From Isoetes taiwanensis (taxonomy: Eukaryota; Streptophyta; Lycopodiopsida; Isoetales; Isoetaceae): a stretch of 64,000 nt of DNA. Below, in pieces: positions 33,085 to 44,119 of this stretch (the stretch's first letter is position 1; every line of letters begins with the position of its first letter). The notes under the pieces were generated by a model. The model did not search any database. It was not told the DNA's origin and was given only the letters and a program-made list of their open reading frames with translations. The stretch lies in assembly GCA_021234155.1 (NCBI GenBank), contig JAJEKV010000078.1, forward strand, positions 682,001 through 746,000, written 5' to 3'. Both the position numbers and the translations under genes were made by a program.

Positions 33085-34931
33085 TGTGGCGCTCCCCGAA
33101 CCTATACGATATGCATGGGAAATTCCCCTCCCATGGCAATCCCATTGCTACAGAAAGGCCCTCCGTCTACCTCGGACCACTTGTGATAGTCAAGTGCCGG
33201 AGTGAAGGACACAGAGGTGTCATTCGTCCAATGCCTTCTATGGGAACCCTATATAGCGGAAGCGTACGTACAAGTTAGCATCTAGCATACAAGACACGTA
33301 ATATCATACCACCTCGAAGGGTGGGCCATCCATCAACAATACGAGTAACATCCCAACAACAACGTAGCATATAAGCATGATTTCATTAATTGGATAGTTG
33401 TGTATTCATATCCGAAAAGTATTACTAAAATTGTCGGGAAGATCGCCATCGCGATCTTCTCGACATGTTTAGTAATCTGGGAATGATATTAAACTCCTCC
33501 CATAAAGCTTGCACTGAGCTATCACGCCTTGCTTATCTGCTCAAAAACATCGCCATGGCGATTTCCACGAGCACTTTCAACATTATAGCTGTTGAAAGTT
33601 TTGTGTTCCAACACAGTGAAGGCAGTCCCATAAGTGCTTTGCCCGCGGATAATAATATTGCAAGCGAAAAGTGTGCTCACTGTCATTGCAATTTGCTTGA
33701 CAATAACAACTTTTCGCTTTCTAGGACGGTACTGCGACCTATTTCGAGTCGATCGAGAAAACCAAATTTCTCTAATTAACGAAATACTGCTTATATGCAA
33801 TGCACCAAATGGGGCTCTAACCCAGGCTCAGACTCTAGGGAATCAACCGATGGTCAGGGCCTCCAAATAACAGCAAATAGGCTGAATCGCGCTATGACAG
33901 GGCTGTAGCCTTCTGGAGACATAATCTCATGGAATCACCCTATGAGACTACTCCAGGTTACATCTCCCCGGTCCGATGAGGCAGGAAAGGGGAAAATCCC
34001 TTCCAGAGCATGGTGCTTCCATGGGTGGCTAGAGGATCGTGGTTCCGTCAGGCAACCACGCATCCGTTACCCGACTTTAACCCCTCAAAATCCATAGGCC
34101 GCCCTGGCATGCCTATCGAGCCTAGAACGTCCCTATAGGCATGTATCCTGCGACCCGGGAGGTGTCAGATTCATACCCGGCCCATACGCAATGACTGACT
34201 ATAGACCTAGCCACAGTAGGGAGCCTTGTAGCCACGCTAGGCAAGGTCCCACCCCCACTTCACCACCATGATCCTTGTCTGGTGCTCAGCCACACCATAT
34301 CATCGACAACCAGGAGGGCTCTTGTGCACAGGCCGCAATTAATGTGTCTTAAAGGGTTCTAGCTAAGAGCATCTCTATTCCTAGGTAGCTTTCTACCCCC
34401 CTTTAAACCCTAAACACACAGGAGGAATAGAAGGAAAGAACAATCATATTCAATTCATCCATCATAATCTCAAATAGAGCATAAAGGAGAGTTTAATCAT
34501 TCACCTACTCATACAAGGGTTAGATTAGAACACAAACTACCCATATACTGACCTGTTTCTTAGGTGGACCCCTTGTCACGAAGAACATCCATGATTTAAG
34601 GTTACTTGCTGTGTTCAAGCAGCTCCTCCCTTCTCCAATCTTTCCCAAATTGATTTGGGGCAGGATTGGGGGTGGAGGCCCAGCTTGTCCCCTTGGAATA
34701 GCAAGTCTCCTCTGGCCCAATCGATTTGGGCCAGGTGTCTCCCCCTATTAGGTAATTAATATTATTAATTAGCCTAATTAGGTTAATTAGATTAATTAAT
34801 CTATGATTATTTAGTATAGCTAACATAAACCACTTTTAATGTTAGCCCATAATCCCCATTATAGTCCAAACATACCTGGTGACGTATCATAGTATTTATA
34901 CGTTTAGCATATAAATACGTAGAACGTCACA
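33085..34931 (-). repeat. 5' LTR (right copy), with MITE inserted
   Basis: 1847 bp. It starts TGTGGCGCTCCCC and ends ACGTCACA on the plus strand. It aligns with 15196-16710 once the insertion at 33372-33793 is removed, and it lacks ~85 bp present in the other LTR. Confidence 0.93.
33372..33793. mobile_element. MITE with TA target duplication inside the 5' LTR
   Basis: A 422-bp insertion with terminal inverted repeats TAAGCATGATTTC / TAAGCAGTATTTC, flanked by TA on both sides. The other LTR has the empty site (ACATATGCAATG), so the borders are exact and the insertion is younger than the retrotransposon. TA duplication suggests mobilisation by a Tc1/mariner-type transposase. It has no coding capacity. 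Internal hairpins occur at about 33441-33463 (GAAGATCGC...GCGATCTTC), 33577-33600 (TTCAACA...TGTTGAA) and 33664-33719 (GCGAAAAGT...ACTTTTCGC). Confidence 0.9.
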
Positions 34932-34936
34932 ATGAG
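34932..34936. repeat. Target site duplication, right copy (ATGAG)
   Basis: Matches ATGAG at 15191-15195; see the retrotransposon entry. Confidence 0.9.
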
Positions 34937-35089
34937 AAGGACTTTGGATCTGGTAAGGTGTTGATATTTTCCTCTAGCGAAATATCATAAAGTGATTTTC
35001 TATAAGAGATGCTTAATTTTGTGCATAAATTTCATTGTCTTTTTCTTTTTTACTTTTGATTATCATCAAGTTTTCAATAGTGTCACTTC

Positions 35090-36004
35090 TTGTATACGGG
35101 GAAGAGGGCTAGAGACCTAGTAGCTAGTAGTAGATGATGGTCCTAGCTGGTCCCAATAATTCTCAAAGATATGTGGCATGTGCATAGGATCCTATCTGGT
35201 TGTGGATATCAAAAGTTGACTAGGTGGTATAAGGTGGGACTTGTCTGATGGCAGTTGAGCCCTTGATGAGTGGCGTTCACCTGGGGACCTTAGCGGGCTA
35301 CGTTCAATAGTCTACCACCACTTATGGGTAGGGTATGAGTCCAACCTCCCAGACGATGTGTTGCTTCGGTGGAGTTATGTCAGGTACGGGAGCATGAAGA
35401 TGTTACCCGGGCGATGCGTTGCTTTGGTGAGGGTTTAGTGGAATGTGTTCTCTAGCAGCCTGTCATTGGCATGATAACCACCAGTTGAGGCGATCCAACT
35501 TGCCTCATCGGACGATGGAGATGTAACCCTGGAGTGATCCTTCAGGAACCAGAAAGCTTTTCAACCTATCTACATAGTATGCGCAAGAGGGGCAGATGGA
35601 GTAGTCAACTCCAATTATTGATCTATGCCTGTTAACGCCATTGTTATGACTCTTGCCTATTGATATCTGGAGGCCCTAGCCGTCAGGCGAAGTCCTTATT
35701 AAGTCTGAGTCTGGTAGGAGCCATGTTATATGTAGTTAGCATGTAACTTATGTTGTAGCTATGTGATGGATGGATTTGTGCCACCCTTCAAGGCGGCACA
35801 TTTTTGTTTGATTTATGTAGTGCTCATATTTGCATTCGCTATTATAGGACGCATAGAGGAAGAGATGAGATGACACCTCCATGTTCTCTACTCGCCATTC
35901 AGGATGCAAGCTAGATGGAGGACCTATTCAACGACGGGACTGCGGGATGAAGAAAGTCCTATGGAGTATACATTGTGTTGCCGTATGTATGTAAGAATGT
36001 CACA
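35090..36004 (+). repeat. 5'-truncated LTR fragment of a related family
   Basis: The sequence from GGGGAAGAGGGCTAGAGACC onward follows the order of the solo LTR at 44,825-45,704 (TAGAGACC, CTAGTAGATGATG, GGTATGAGTC, CAACCTACTCTGCAAAGT-like, GGGGCAGATGGAGT). It ends ATGTCACA at 36004. No matching start or target duplication was found, so it is a truncated remnant. Confidence 0.7.
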
Positions 36005-36179
36005 ACATATCAGTAAGCAAAGCTGCTATCGGCAATATGATCTCCTAATGATTCGATACAATGTCAACTTTCTGCCAACCTTCCTCTCACGTTTCTGTAC
36101 GAGATGCTATCTCAAATAACGTGATTTTTTTACTAGTATATGTATGCAAATACCTATTTAAGACACCTCACTTTAACTT

Positions 36180-36560
36180 AGTTGGTCCATACATCAACAA
36201 AGTGTGAACTCCCTTTGGTCCGTGCATTCACACGACTGAAATCAATAACTCCTAATATCCCTGATGAGTTCATAATGTTGTTTTCCGGCTCATACCCTTC
36301 CTGAATTTGAATCTCATGATAGCCACTTTTGAGATCTATTTTGGCGAACCATCTGGCATCATCAACTGATCCTAAATATCATTAGTTATCAGCAAGGGAT
36401 ACCTATCCTTGATATTGTCTTGTTAAGAGCACAGTAGTTGATGCACATTTGCATAGTGCCCTTAACAAGTAGTACCACCACAAATGGGAATTGACTTGGT
36501 TGGATAAATCCATGCGTTAAATAACTCCTAACTTGCTTTTCAACAATATAAGAGACTTAA
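36180..36560 (-). pseudogene. Ty3/gypsy reverse transcriptase fragment
   Basis: The minus strand reads HGFIQPSQFPFVVVLLVK, MQMCINYCALNKT and then WFAKIDLKSGYHEIQ. These are the finger and palm blocks of Ty3/gypsy reverse transcriptase (usual forms GFIRPS, MCIDYRALNK and FSKLDLRSGYHQI). Small frame changes separate them, and the YxDD motif is not reached. It lies outside the 19.7-kb element and belongs to another, older insertion. Confidence 0.82.
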
Positions 36561-38759
36561 GCGGTAAGGAACTTTTGTCTCTATCTCATGTTCCATGTCA
36601 CATAGGACACAGAGGTGACCACTCAGGCAACTCATCTAGAACACATCCTTGTATCTTTCCAAACAATAAAGTAATCTTTTGAAGTTGAACCATGTTGTAA
36701 AAGTGAGTGAGTTACAAGAGTTATAATCATCGTCTTCAAATAGACGATTTAGTCAGACTTTGGTGCATTAGAGTAGATGAGAAGTTAACTACCCATAGGC
36801 CGACTCCCAAACTATGACCTAATGATTGATCATTCCTTGATGCAAGCTCACCATCTGCAACTAGAATTGGCTGAGGTACATCAAAAGGTCTTTGCACATA
36901 AGCAGGTTGTGCATCCCTCATGTCGACAAGTCTTGCTAGTTCTATTTCAACTTTGAAATCAACCTCTGAAAGATTGTCGTTTAAATATATGTCTTGTATG
37001 ACCGGCAATATTCCTTCATCCATAGGTCACATGAAAATGCCAAGGAAATTGTCATTTTTATAATGTGAAAGCAGGTTGCTTCACATTCGACAGCAGTAAA
37101 GACTGTTTGAAATGCCTGGTAGATCTTCAAAGTGGAACGAAAATGTACTGAAAAAGTGGTTAGATCTTTGCAGCATTCGCTATAAACATCGTTGCATAGT
37201 AGGTAAATTTTGGTGGAGAAGGCCGATCAGACCAAAATCACAGGAGCTAAAAAGCTTTATTTATGATTTTGGGCTCGAATGTGTGCCATGCGGCATGATG
37301 CTATTGGAAGTGCAAATGTTTATTCTGCTTTCACGTGTACAAAAAAGTCACTTGACCTTCCTGCTGTGGAAGTAGGGCAACGTGCTGCCACAACAGGAAG
37401 GTCAAGTAAATGACCCCTTTTCTGTACATGGAAACATGCTAGTCATTCATTCTATGACACATGTCACAAATCCCATGGTTGAAGCAAAAAATGTGAGCAA
37501 AAAAGTCTAAACAGTAGCAAGTGAACTTCCTAAAAAAGAAATATGCCACATGGTAGTATATGATTGGATTGCAGAGCCGAATGACTACTAACAGGCTTTT
37601 ACGTAAGATTAGTGCTTTTTCTGAGAAGCATGAAAGATCAATGGTAGTTAACACCTAGTATGAGGTATTATTCTGAGGAAGAAACATAATATAACAAGGA
37701 AACGAAATTTCCATGTAACAAAAAATACTAGCATATAGGCTATGCAGTGAAAGGCATGCATGGTAATCAACACTATGGCAATAAAATGCGATGTACAGGA
37801 CTTGGAACTGCTACTTGAATTGCAAAATGATGCTGTTGCAGAAACGTCGCCTCTGCCATATTGCACGCATGCTAATTTGCAATACATTGCCTTTTATAGA
37901 ATCTAGTTCAATGTGAGATATACATGGCAATATATATCATTCTTTCATTCGTGGTTTAAGTTAATTATCTAGATAGCATGATCTATGTCCACCATAAAAA
38001 ATACTTGAAAAAGTTCTTCTGAGTTCTAGGTAGTTTACATCTCTCAAAGCATAGTGCTCGAATGCATGCTTCTCAACAATAATATATGACCATTAATCCA
38101 CCCAAGTAACCAAGAATAGCTCTCTTGAGTTTCCAGGTAGTTTACATCGCACAAAGCATAGTATTGAATGCATGACATGACCATTGTTCCATCAGAGTAT
38201 TCGAAACAACACAACCAATTTAAACTTACAAAGCATAGGGGTTAAATGCAAGCATCTCAATATATTATGGCCGTTATTTGATTGTTTCTTAAGTTATGAT
38301 TATTTCACAAGAACTAAGCACAATTTATATTAATGAGTTAGTAAGTCTGCAAAATAAAATATCCCTTTCCCGACCTGGAATCTTAAAAATATCCACAACA
38401 TTTTAGAATCCTTTTAGCACTAAAAAGTATCCCATTCTACATTGTGCTAATTCAACAACCTCTTATAATTTTTTGATGTAAGCAATGAATGCAACCTCAC
38501 ATATCTATCAACTCATCTAAAAACTTCTTCGAACCTAGAATTTCCAAATCTAAAAGCAGTAATACAGCATGTAATGGCAAGAAGAGAACCCGGTGCTGTG
38601 AGCACAACTGAGAACACTTCTCAAGATGATGTCAATGCTTTCAGGGATTTATTTGATTTTTCGATAATACTAGTTTAAAAGTTGGAGAACATCTAACAAG
38701 TGGTAGAAAGGCCCTAACATGAAAACTCATCTACAAATTTGTGAAATCAAAGGTTAAAA
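36561..38759. other. Intergenic, with hairpin and imperfect repeats
   Basis: No gene is supported. A 95-residue minus-strand frame at 36736-37023 (MDEGILPVIQDIYLNDNL...) has no recognisable domain. A long hairpin lies at 37330-37442 (own entry). Three imperfect copies of a segment with GTAGTTTACATC and CAAAGCATAG lie at about 38015-38100, 38130-38190 and 38215-38270. Confidence 0.55.
37330..37442. repeat. Long inverted repeat, miRNA-precursor-like hairpin
   Basis: The arm at 37337-37369 (including CACTTGACCTTCCTG) pairs with 37388-37437 (including CAGGAAGGTCAAGT) around an 18-base loop. The stem extends through AAAAAAG/CTTTT-type pairs to GTGTACA...TGTACATG. It could be a MIRNA-type foldback or a short MITE. 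Confidence 0.75.
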
Positions 38760-40698
38760 TTAACTTTCCATTTTAAATTGGAATAGTAAAGGGTTGATAT
38801 GGCATGTTAGACGTTGGCCTTTATCAGGGATATATCCCTTGACAAAGCCTTTCCAATCTGGAGCTTCATCCACAAAATATGGAACAAGAGACTTTGCATT
38901 GCACTTGCTAAACAAGTAAAGCAACTCAAGCAAAGTTAGAGCACTCGACGAACTCATTAACGTCGAAAAGTTCTTAATCAATGCATCAATATCGTCATGA
39001 GTGTGCCCAACCATCATGAGCCAACCTGAATCTCATCGAATACCTTAAGCCATGTCAAATAAGAGAGGTAGGAGAACACGTATCTATTTTTATTTTGACC
39101 TGATGCATTATCCAACTTCAAGTAGAGATTTCGAGGAAGAGGATTGAAGCCTTCTAAGTTGGCACTAGAAGATGAGGGCATCGTCTCTTGTGTCCGCGCT
39201 AGCTTATGCTGCAATGATCGAGTGTCTTTTACGGCTTGCATCAATTTGCAATCTGTAGTTCTGCTTCTACACAGATCACCACACTTGTCTTCGTCCGGCA
39301 ACTCAAGATAGTGTAGGATTCTAGAAAGTGATTCAACATGAAAGTTTGAGTCATCTTTCCAAAGATCAAGAGAGAAATGACCATAAGCCCGTCCACCATG
39401 ACCATGTGTCAATGCACCCGTCAAGCTGTTCTTTAAGCAATCCCCTCTCCAAACAGACTTTGCGAGATGATGACTTCTTGGCGTGTGTTTTGACCTGATC
39501 CATCTTGTCATGTATTATGTAAAGGTGACTTTCTGGGGAATGCTGTGATAATGCATGCCAATGCCAATATTGACTCCTACAGGAACGTTGTTCTAACATA
39601 TGTGCCCGTCGTTGAATTGAAAGGTTGTGCCTCTCCCTTGTATCGTTTGTTCTTTCCAATTTCTGCTTGATGACTACATATATGTTACACTTGGAGAATG
39701 CTGTATTGTTTGCAATGCTGACATCTGAAAACTCTTTCTTCCAAATATTATAAAAAGAGGGCAAGGTTATACTGTTTCCTGTCAATTCTTCCACCACGGT
39801 ACCCATTTCCTTATGTATGCTCTTCTTATTAAGGATAAAAGGAAGTTTGCGAACATTCTCCCTTATATCAACCTTTCCTTTTTTGCTTCTATGCGGAATG
39901 CTCTCCGCATTCTCACTAATGAAGGTATCAAGCACGCTTTCTGTAGCTAGTGTCATAGATCGGGGCTTCTTAGAGCCTGTATTACCATGCTCCGCCCGTT
40001 TTCCACCTAACTCGAACCTCTTCCTCCAATTATAAAATGTAGACTGAGCAACTCGTAAAGCCACGCGCCATGCGAATTGACAAAATTCCACTCCAGAGAC
40101 CACTACTTTTGCCTCCGAGTGCCCTGCATAAGTTACACTCAACACATCAAAAACAAGCGTAATCTTTGCACTGCCTGGTTGAGAATAAAATTCTTTTCTT
40201 AAGGCACATACTTGTTATCGGCTCAGTTTTTTGATACATTCTTCCTTGCAGCATATTGATTTTAGAGCACTCTTGCTTGATTGACTTGGAAGCACACATC
40301 CTCACCTCCTTCTTATCCCCCTTTGGTTCCCTCTTGACCCTCTTCACATATGTATATTTCCTTTTCCTCTTGAATTGCTTCTCAACATCAGCTTCTAGAC
40401 ATTCACCTTCTAAGTCATCCTCTTCAAGTGCAGCTCGAGCTTGTAAATATTGTGAAACTGTTCTACCATCACTAAGCAAAACATCACAACTCTCCCAGGA
40501 TGTTAGACTTGCAGCCAGAGGCCTCTCTGCACAAGCATGACATGATCTCATATTTTGGATCCCAATTGGATCCATTATCTTACTCACTGTAAGCCCGACC
40601 TTTGATACCCTCAAGAATTCATCGTCTATTGCATCTTGAGGATCACTAAAGACTATGTTTCCCTGCGCACTTAAGCGCGTAAGTGAAATTGCAGCCAT
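38760..40698 (-). pseudogene. DUF7869-type protein (probable mobile-element protein), broken
   Basis: Four minus-strand frames follow one another. From an ATG at 40698 there is an N-terminal basic part (EKQFKRKRKYTYVKRVKR). Then a block reads STFYNWRKRFELGGKR (helix-turn-helix-like) and later YIIHDKMDQVKTH. A frame change near 39490 leads to LTGALTHGHGGRAYGHFSLD and LPRNLYLKLDNASGQNKNRYVF. One missing base at about 39015 then gives MVGHTHDDID. The LDN and GHTHxDID motifs are the hallmark of the DUF7869 domain, an RNase H-like fold often found in multi-copy, transposon-like genes. At least two frameshifts show it is dead, unless some gaps are introns. Confidence 0.78.
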
Positions 40699-42737
40699 GT
40701 AAACGTCTTAAAGGACATAGATGCCATATGACATGATGCCCAACGAGTTTCCCTCTATGGCAAGCTTGGTCATTTGCCAAGTTAGCAAGTTCACCTCAAG
40801 TTATGAGGTATCAAAATGGTGGGGGTACTGGTACCACCAGGGTTGAGGTCGCAGCCATATCCACAATGCCCATTGAGGTGCAAAGATGGTATGCATAAAA
40901 TTGAGCTACCAATTTCTTTAAAAACAGTTTTGATCAATTCAAACAGCAATATAGTTCAGTTGTTAAAATTGAGTAGGTAAGGGAGGAATATGTATATACA
41001 AAATCTGTAGAGCATCAAAGTTGAGAAACAAAGCATCACAAACACCATGTTACTTACAGGTCAGGTTCTCCATTAAGCGAACTTTATTTAGATCATTAAA
41101 TATTCTATTGCCACATTCCGAGTTTACAAATCTCATACTTATATTTGTTAACTACAAAATAGTGAAGCAGTCCTGACTATATATAAAATACGAACTGTTA
41201 GAAGCTTTGAAATATGATTTGGTAGAAAGCTTTGTGATTTGGTCACGTCTCGGCAGTCTTTGGAAGGCAATGCATAGTGTGGTCATCCCAGCAGATGAAA
41301 TTACTTATGTAAGCATCTTGAATGTATGTTCAGGATTATGATGGCTAGATACTGCTTCAGAGAAGGGAAATGAATGCTTCTTGGCGCCTTCACGGCTAGG
41401 GCAGTGGCAGGGAAAGGGGCCGCCCCTAATCCTTGCTTTCGGCACTGCGGTGGTCTACATCTTTCTCAAATTCATGTTCTGCTGCTAGCGCAAGGGTTTT
41501 GGTTATCTAGTGTCTTCAGATTCTGCTTCCATGTGGCTGCTTTTTTCCAGTTTCTTGGAGCTTCTTCATGGCGGCCTCTCCAGCCCTCTCAGATAATCCA
41601 CTAACGTTGATCCTTACTCTGATGCTTACGGTTTTTGGTAAGCACCGTGATTTTCCATAAATCAAGCAGTGATAGTTTTTTCTCTATTTCTTTATGGATG
41701 CACATCGAAATGGCGCAGATTGCCTATAAGGTAGAGTAAAAAAGATGCAGGGCTCTGAGAGAAGATGCTTCAAATTCCCAGTTAATTAGCACCTTTGATT
41801 CTTACTCCAGGTTTGTTATGCTGGAAGCCTTTCCCTTCCTCTTGCTCTTTCCTACTAGCAGAAAGGTGTAGAGTTGATTCTTGAGAAAGAAGAAGAATAG
41901 ATTAGCCTGATTCTTCAGATTTTTTGATGAGATATGAACTGGGTCAGATTGCCGAGCTAGGGATCTTCTATGTGGGGGGGCAAAAGTATGCTGGTGGGTA
42001 TCAAAAGCAGGCGTCCGGACCCATGCTGACAGCACTCATATAGCACCCCATATGGCAGCTTGTTTAAGGTGTTACTGGTACTAGCACATGGTAATTAGGT
42101 AATCAATAGAAATATGTAACAACTCCAACTAATAACAAGTGGAATACTATGATAGAATAATACATCTAGGGTGCTGATCTAAGTGCTGGGGCCGCGTTTT
42201 TTTGATACCCACTCAAGGCTTCTAATAATTTATTGGACCGTTTGAGATGCCGAGCTAGGGAATTTCTGAGCAGGATGAAGCTTATATATCTTGAGCCGGA
42301 CTTTAGGGAGGAGTCTGGTAGCTGGGCTTTTGGGTCTAGCCAATTACAGGCTAACTGCTTCATATCCCGACAATGCAGCATATCTTATGGTTACATTCAT
42401 TCTAGGCTGACTGCATATATCATGACAATGCAACATCTTTCCTGGTGCATTCAGTGTTGATTAATCTGCAGAATGGGTTATTTGGACCTGTGATAGCTTC
42501 TTTGAGCATTGCGGGAGATTGCTCATGATATTTCTTCACGCCAAATATGTGTTGATCCCTCGGATCCATACTGCAATATAGCGTAGTTCCCAATTGTTCC
42601 CAGAATGATTCTACACGGTGTCTTTTCCTTGCATCTATGATCTCTTATATGGCATACCAACTCTAGTGGCATGCCGCCACGCATATGCATGGATGCATGT
42701 GTTACCTCTAGTAAACAACCACTTAACTAAGCATTAA
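40699..42737. other. Intergenic, no gene recognised
   Basis: No domain-bearing frame was found. The phrase TGCCGAGCTAGGGA occurs at about 41951 and 42248. An imperfect duplication around CGACAATGCAGCATAT / TGACAATGCAACAT lies at 42366-42440. The stretch is probably old repeat debris. Confidence 0.5.
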
Positions 42738-42744
42738 CTATGCT

Positions 42745-43830
42745 CTTCTAGGGCCTTGGTCGAGATGGTCCTCTTGTATGGGGCAGAAGTGCGGGGTCCA
42801 GTGATATTCCTCAACACCTGGAATGACCTCGAGCAGGTGCAGAAAGCCTCCTTGGCACAAGCCCTTGGGGTAAAGTCCACAGTTCCATACCGGATCCTAC
42901 TCCAGGAGACAGGTTTTCTACCCCTTCAACGGGTTGCATTGGAACGCCATATCATTTACTTCCAGAAGGTGGTCACTATGGGTGATACACGTTTGCCCAA
43001 CCTTGCTTTGGCCATGGCGATGGGTCCCCAACGCCTGAAAGCCTGCTGGAAGGACAAGCAAGCTCAGTGGTTCTCACACTAGGGTGTACAGGCAAACGAT
43101 GGGTACAGGTACGGACAAAGAGAGATCACAAGGCACTTAAGCTATACCTAGATGCTACTTTCCTTCGCAAGCTCTGGGATGCAGATGCTCTGACGCACGT
43201 TAAGCTGGCACACTACCAGCAACAAGTCAATCCTCGGCTCGCGAGAGGCCCACACCAGTACTTGTACACCCATTTGCCCATGAAGAAGCGCAGACTTATA
43301 GCTTCCATTCGCACGGGTGCACATCGCCTCCGCATTGAGATAGGACGTTGGGCTCGGGAAGCACGGGAGGAAATGCTTTGCCAGTGTTGCCACCAGGGCG
43401 CCATTGGGGATGAATGTCATGCCCTCTAGATCTACCTAGCATTTGCCCATATTCGAGCACGGTATGTTCGATTACTGGTGCCTGGCCAACCGTTGCATGA
43501 GTTATTGAATACGACGTCAGTGGGTTTGTTGGGGTCATACCTCCAGGAGGTTATGGATGCATGGACTCAGTTGTGTCCTCTTTGACAGTGTTGAACTGTC
43601 CTATACAATTGTACAGCGTGTCAGCATAGTTATTACTGCTAAGGTTTTTCCCTCAAAAACCCTTCGGGGCGGGGGTTTTTTAATCCTGACAGTAATACGC
43701 TTGCTTCTCTCTCTTTGTTTGGGTCCCATAGGCCAATTGGTCTCCGTGGACGATAAAAAATCTATTCTATTCTATTCTGTTCTATTCTATTCTATTCTAT
43801 TCTATTCTATTCTATTCTATTCTATTCTAT
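42745..43830 (+). mobile_element. 5'-truncated LINE with stem-loop and microsatellite tail
   Basis: The first frame (from 42756) reads VEMVLLYGAEVRGP and QKASLAQALGVKS, the region after the palm of LINE reverse transcriptases. A second frame (43067-43429) ends RRLIASIRTGAHRLRIEIGRW and CQCCHQGAIGDECH, the C-terminal CCHC-type finger of LINE ORF2. The 3' untranslated region has a stem-loop at 43655-43680 and ends CAATTGGTCTCCGTGG...ATAAAAAA followed by (TTCTA)n. CTATGCT occurs just before the start (42738-42744) and after the tail (43827-43833) and may be the target duplication. The frame break near 43070 and the loss of the 5' part make it inactive. Confidence 0.82.
43761..43830. repeat. (TCTAT)14 microsatellite
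   Basis: 14 pentanucleotide units with one G interruption, at the 3' end of the LINE, where target-primed reverse transcription leaves such tails. Confidence 0.95.
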
Positions 43831-44119
43831 GCTACTTGTCCTTTAAACCTATAATCCTTTGTTTTAATGCTCCTATATGATCTAGGACCTAACATATGTG
43901 TGTAATGTACCTTCCTTCTTCAAATCCTTGGTCCTCAAGGATCATGGGAATATGTGTATTTTGAAACCCATTCCCTGGGTTACCCGGTGACCATGGTTTC
44001 ACCATCTTGTCCCTTTGGAAACCCGTTCCGTGGATCACCCCATGATCATGGTTTTGTGCTCTAGTCCCTGTGGTTATGGTTTCATAGGTCATTCTTTCAT
44101 GGACATCCTACTTGTCATC

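Larger units (their letters stand above)
15196..34931 (-). mobile_element. Ty3/gypsy LTR retrotransposon, 19.7 kb, non-autonomous, with tail array
   Basis: Two related LTRs (15196-16710 and 33085-34931) start TGTG and end CACA and are flanked by ATGAG/ATGAG. Next to the right LTR is GCTCTGATACCA (33072-33083), the reverse complement of a tRNA-iMet primer binding site. Next to the left LTR is the complement of a polypurine tract (16711-16723). Together these fix the orientation as minus: the 5' LTR is on the right. RNase H and integrase coding remains lie at 24.95-26.5 kb in the expected order. The reverse transcriptase core, protease and a recognisable gag are missing; unrelated sequence and an AT-rich block fill 26.5-33.0 kb. 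An 8-copy tandem array lies between integrase and the 3' LTR. Frameshifts and stops mean it cannot move by itself. Confidence 0.93.

Noticed and set aside
33465-33800. Open frames at 33.5-33.8 kb as genes
   Set aside because: They lie inside the MITE and read through its hairpins; the empty-site comparison shows it is inserted non-coding DNA.
43655-43681. Bacterial-type terminator (stem-loop and T run)
   Set aside because: It lies in the 3' untranslated region of a LINE in a plant nuclear context; a reverse transcriptase recognition structure is more likely.
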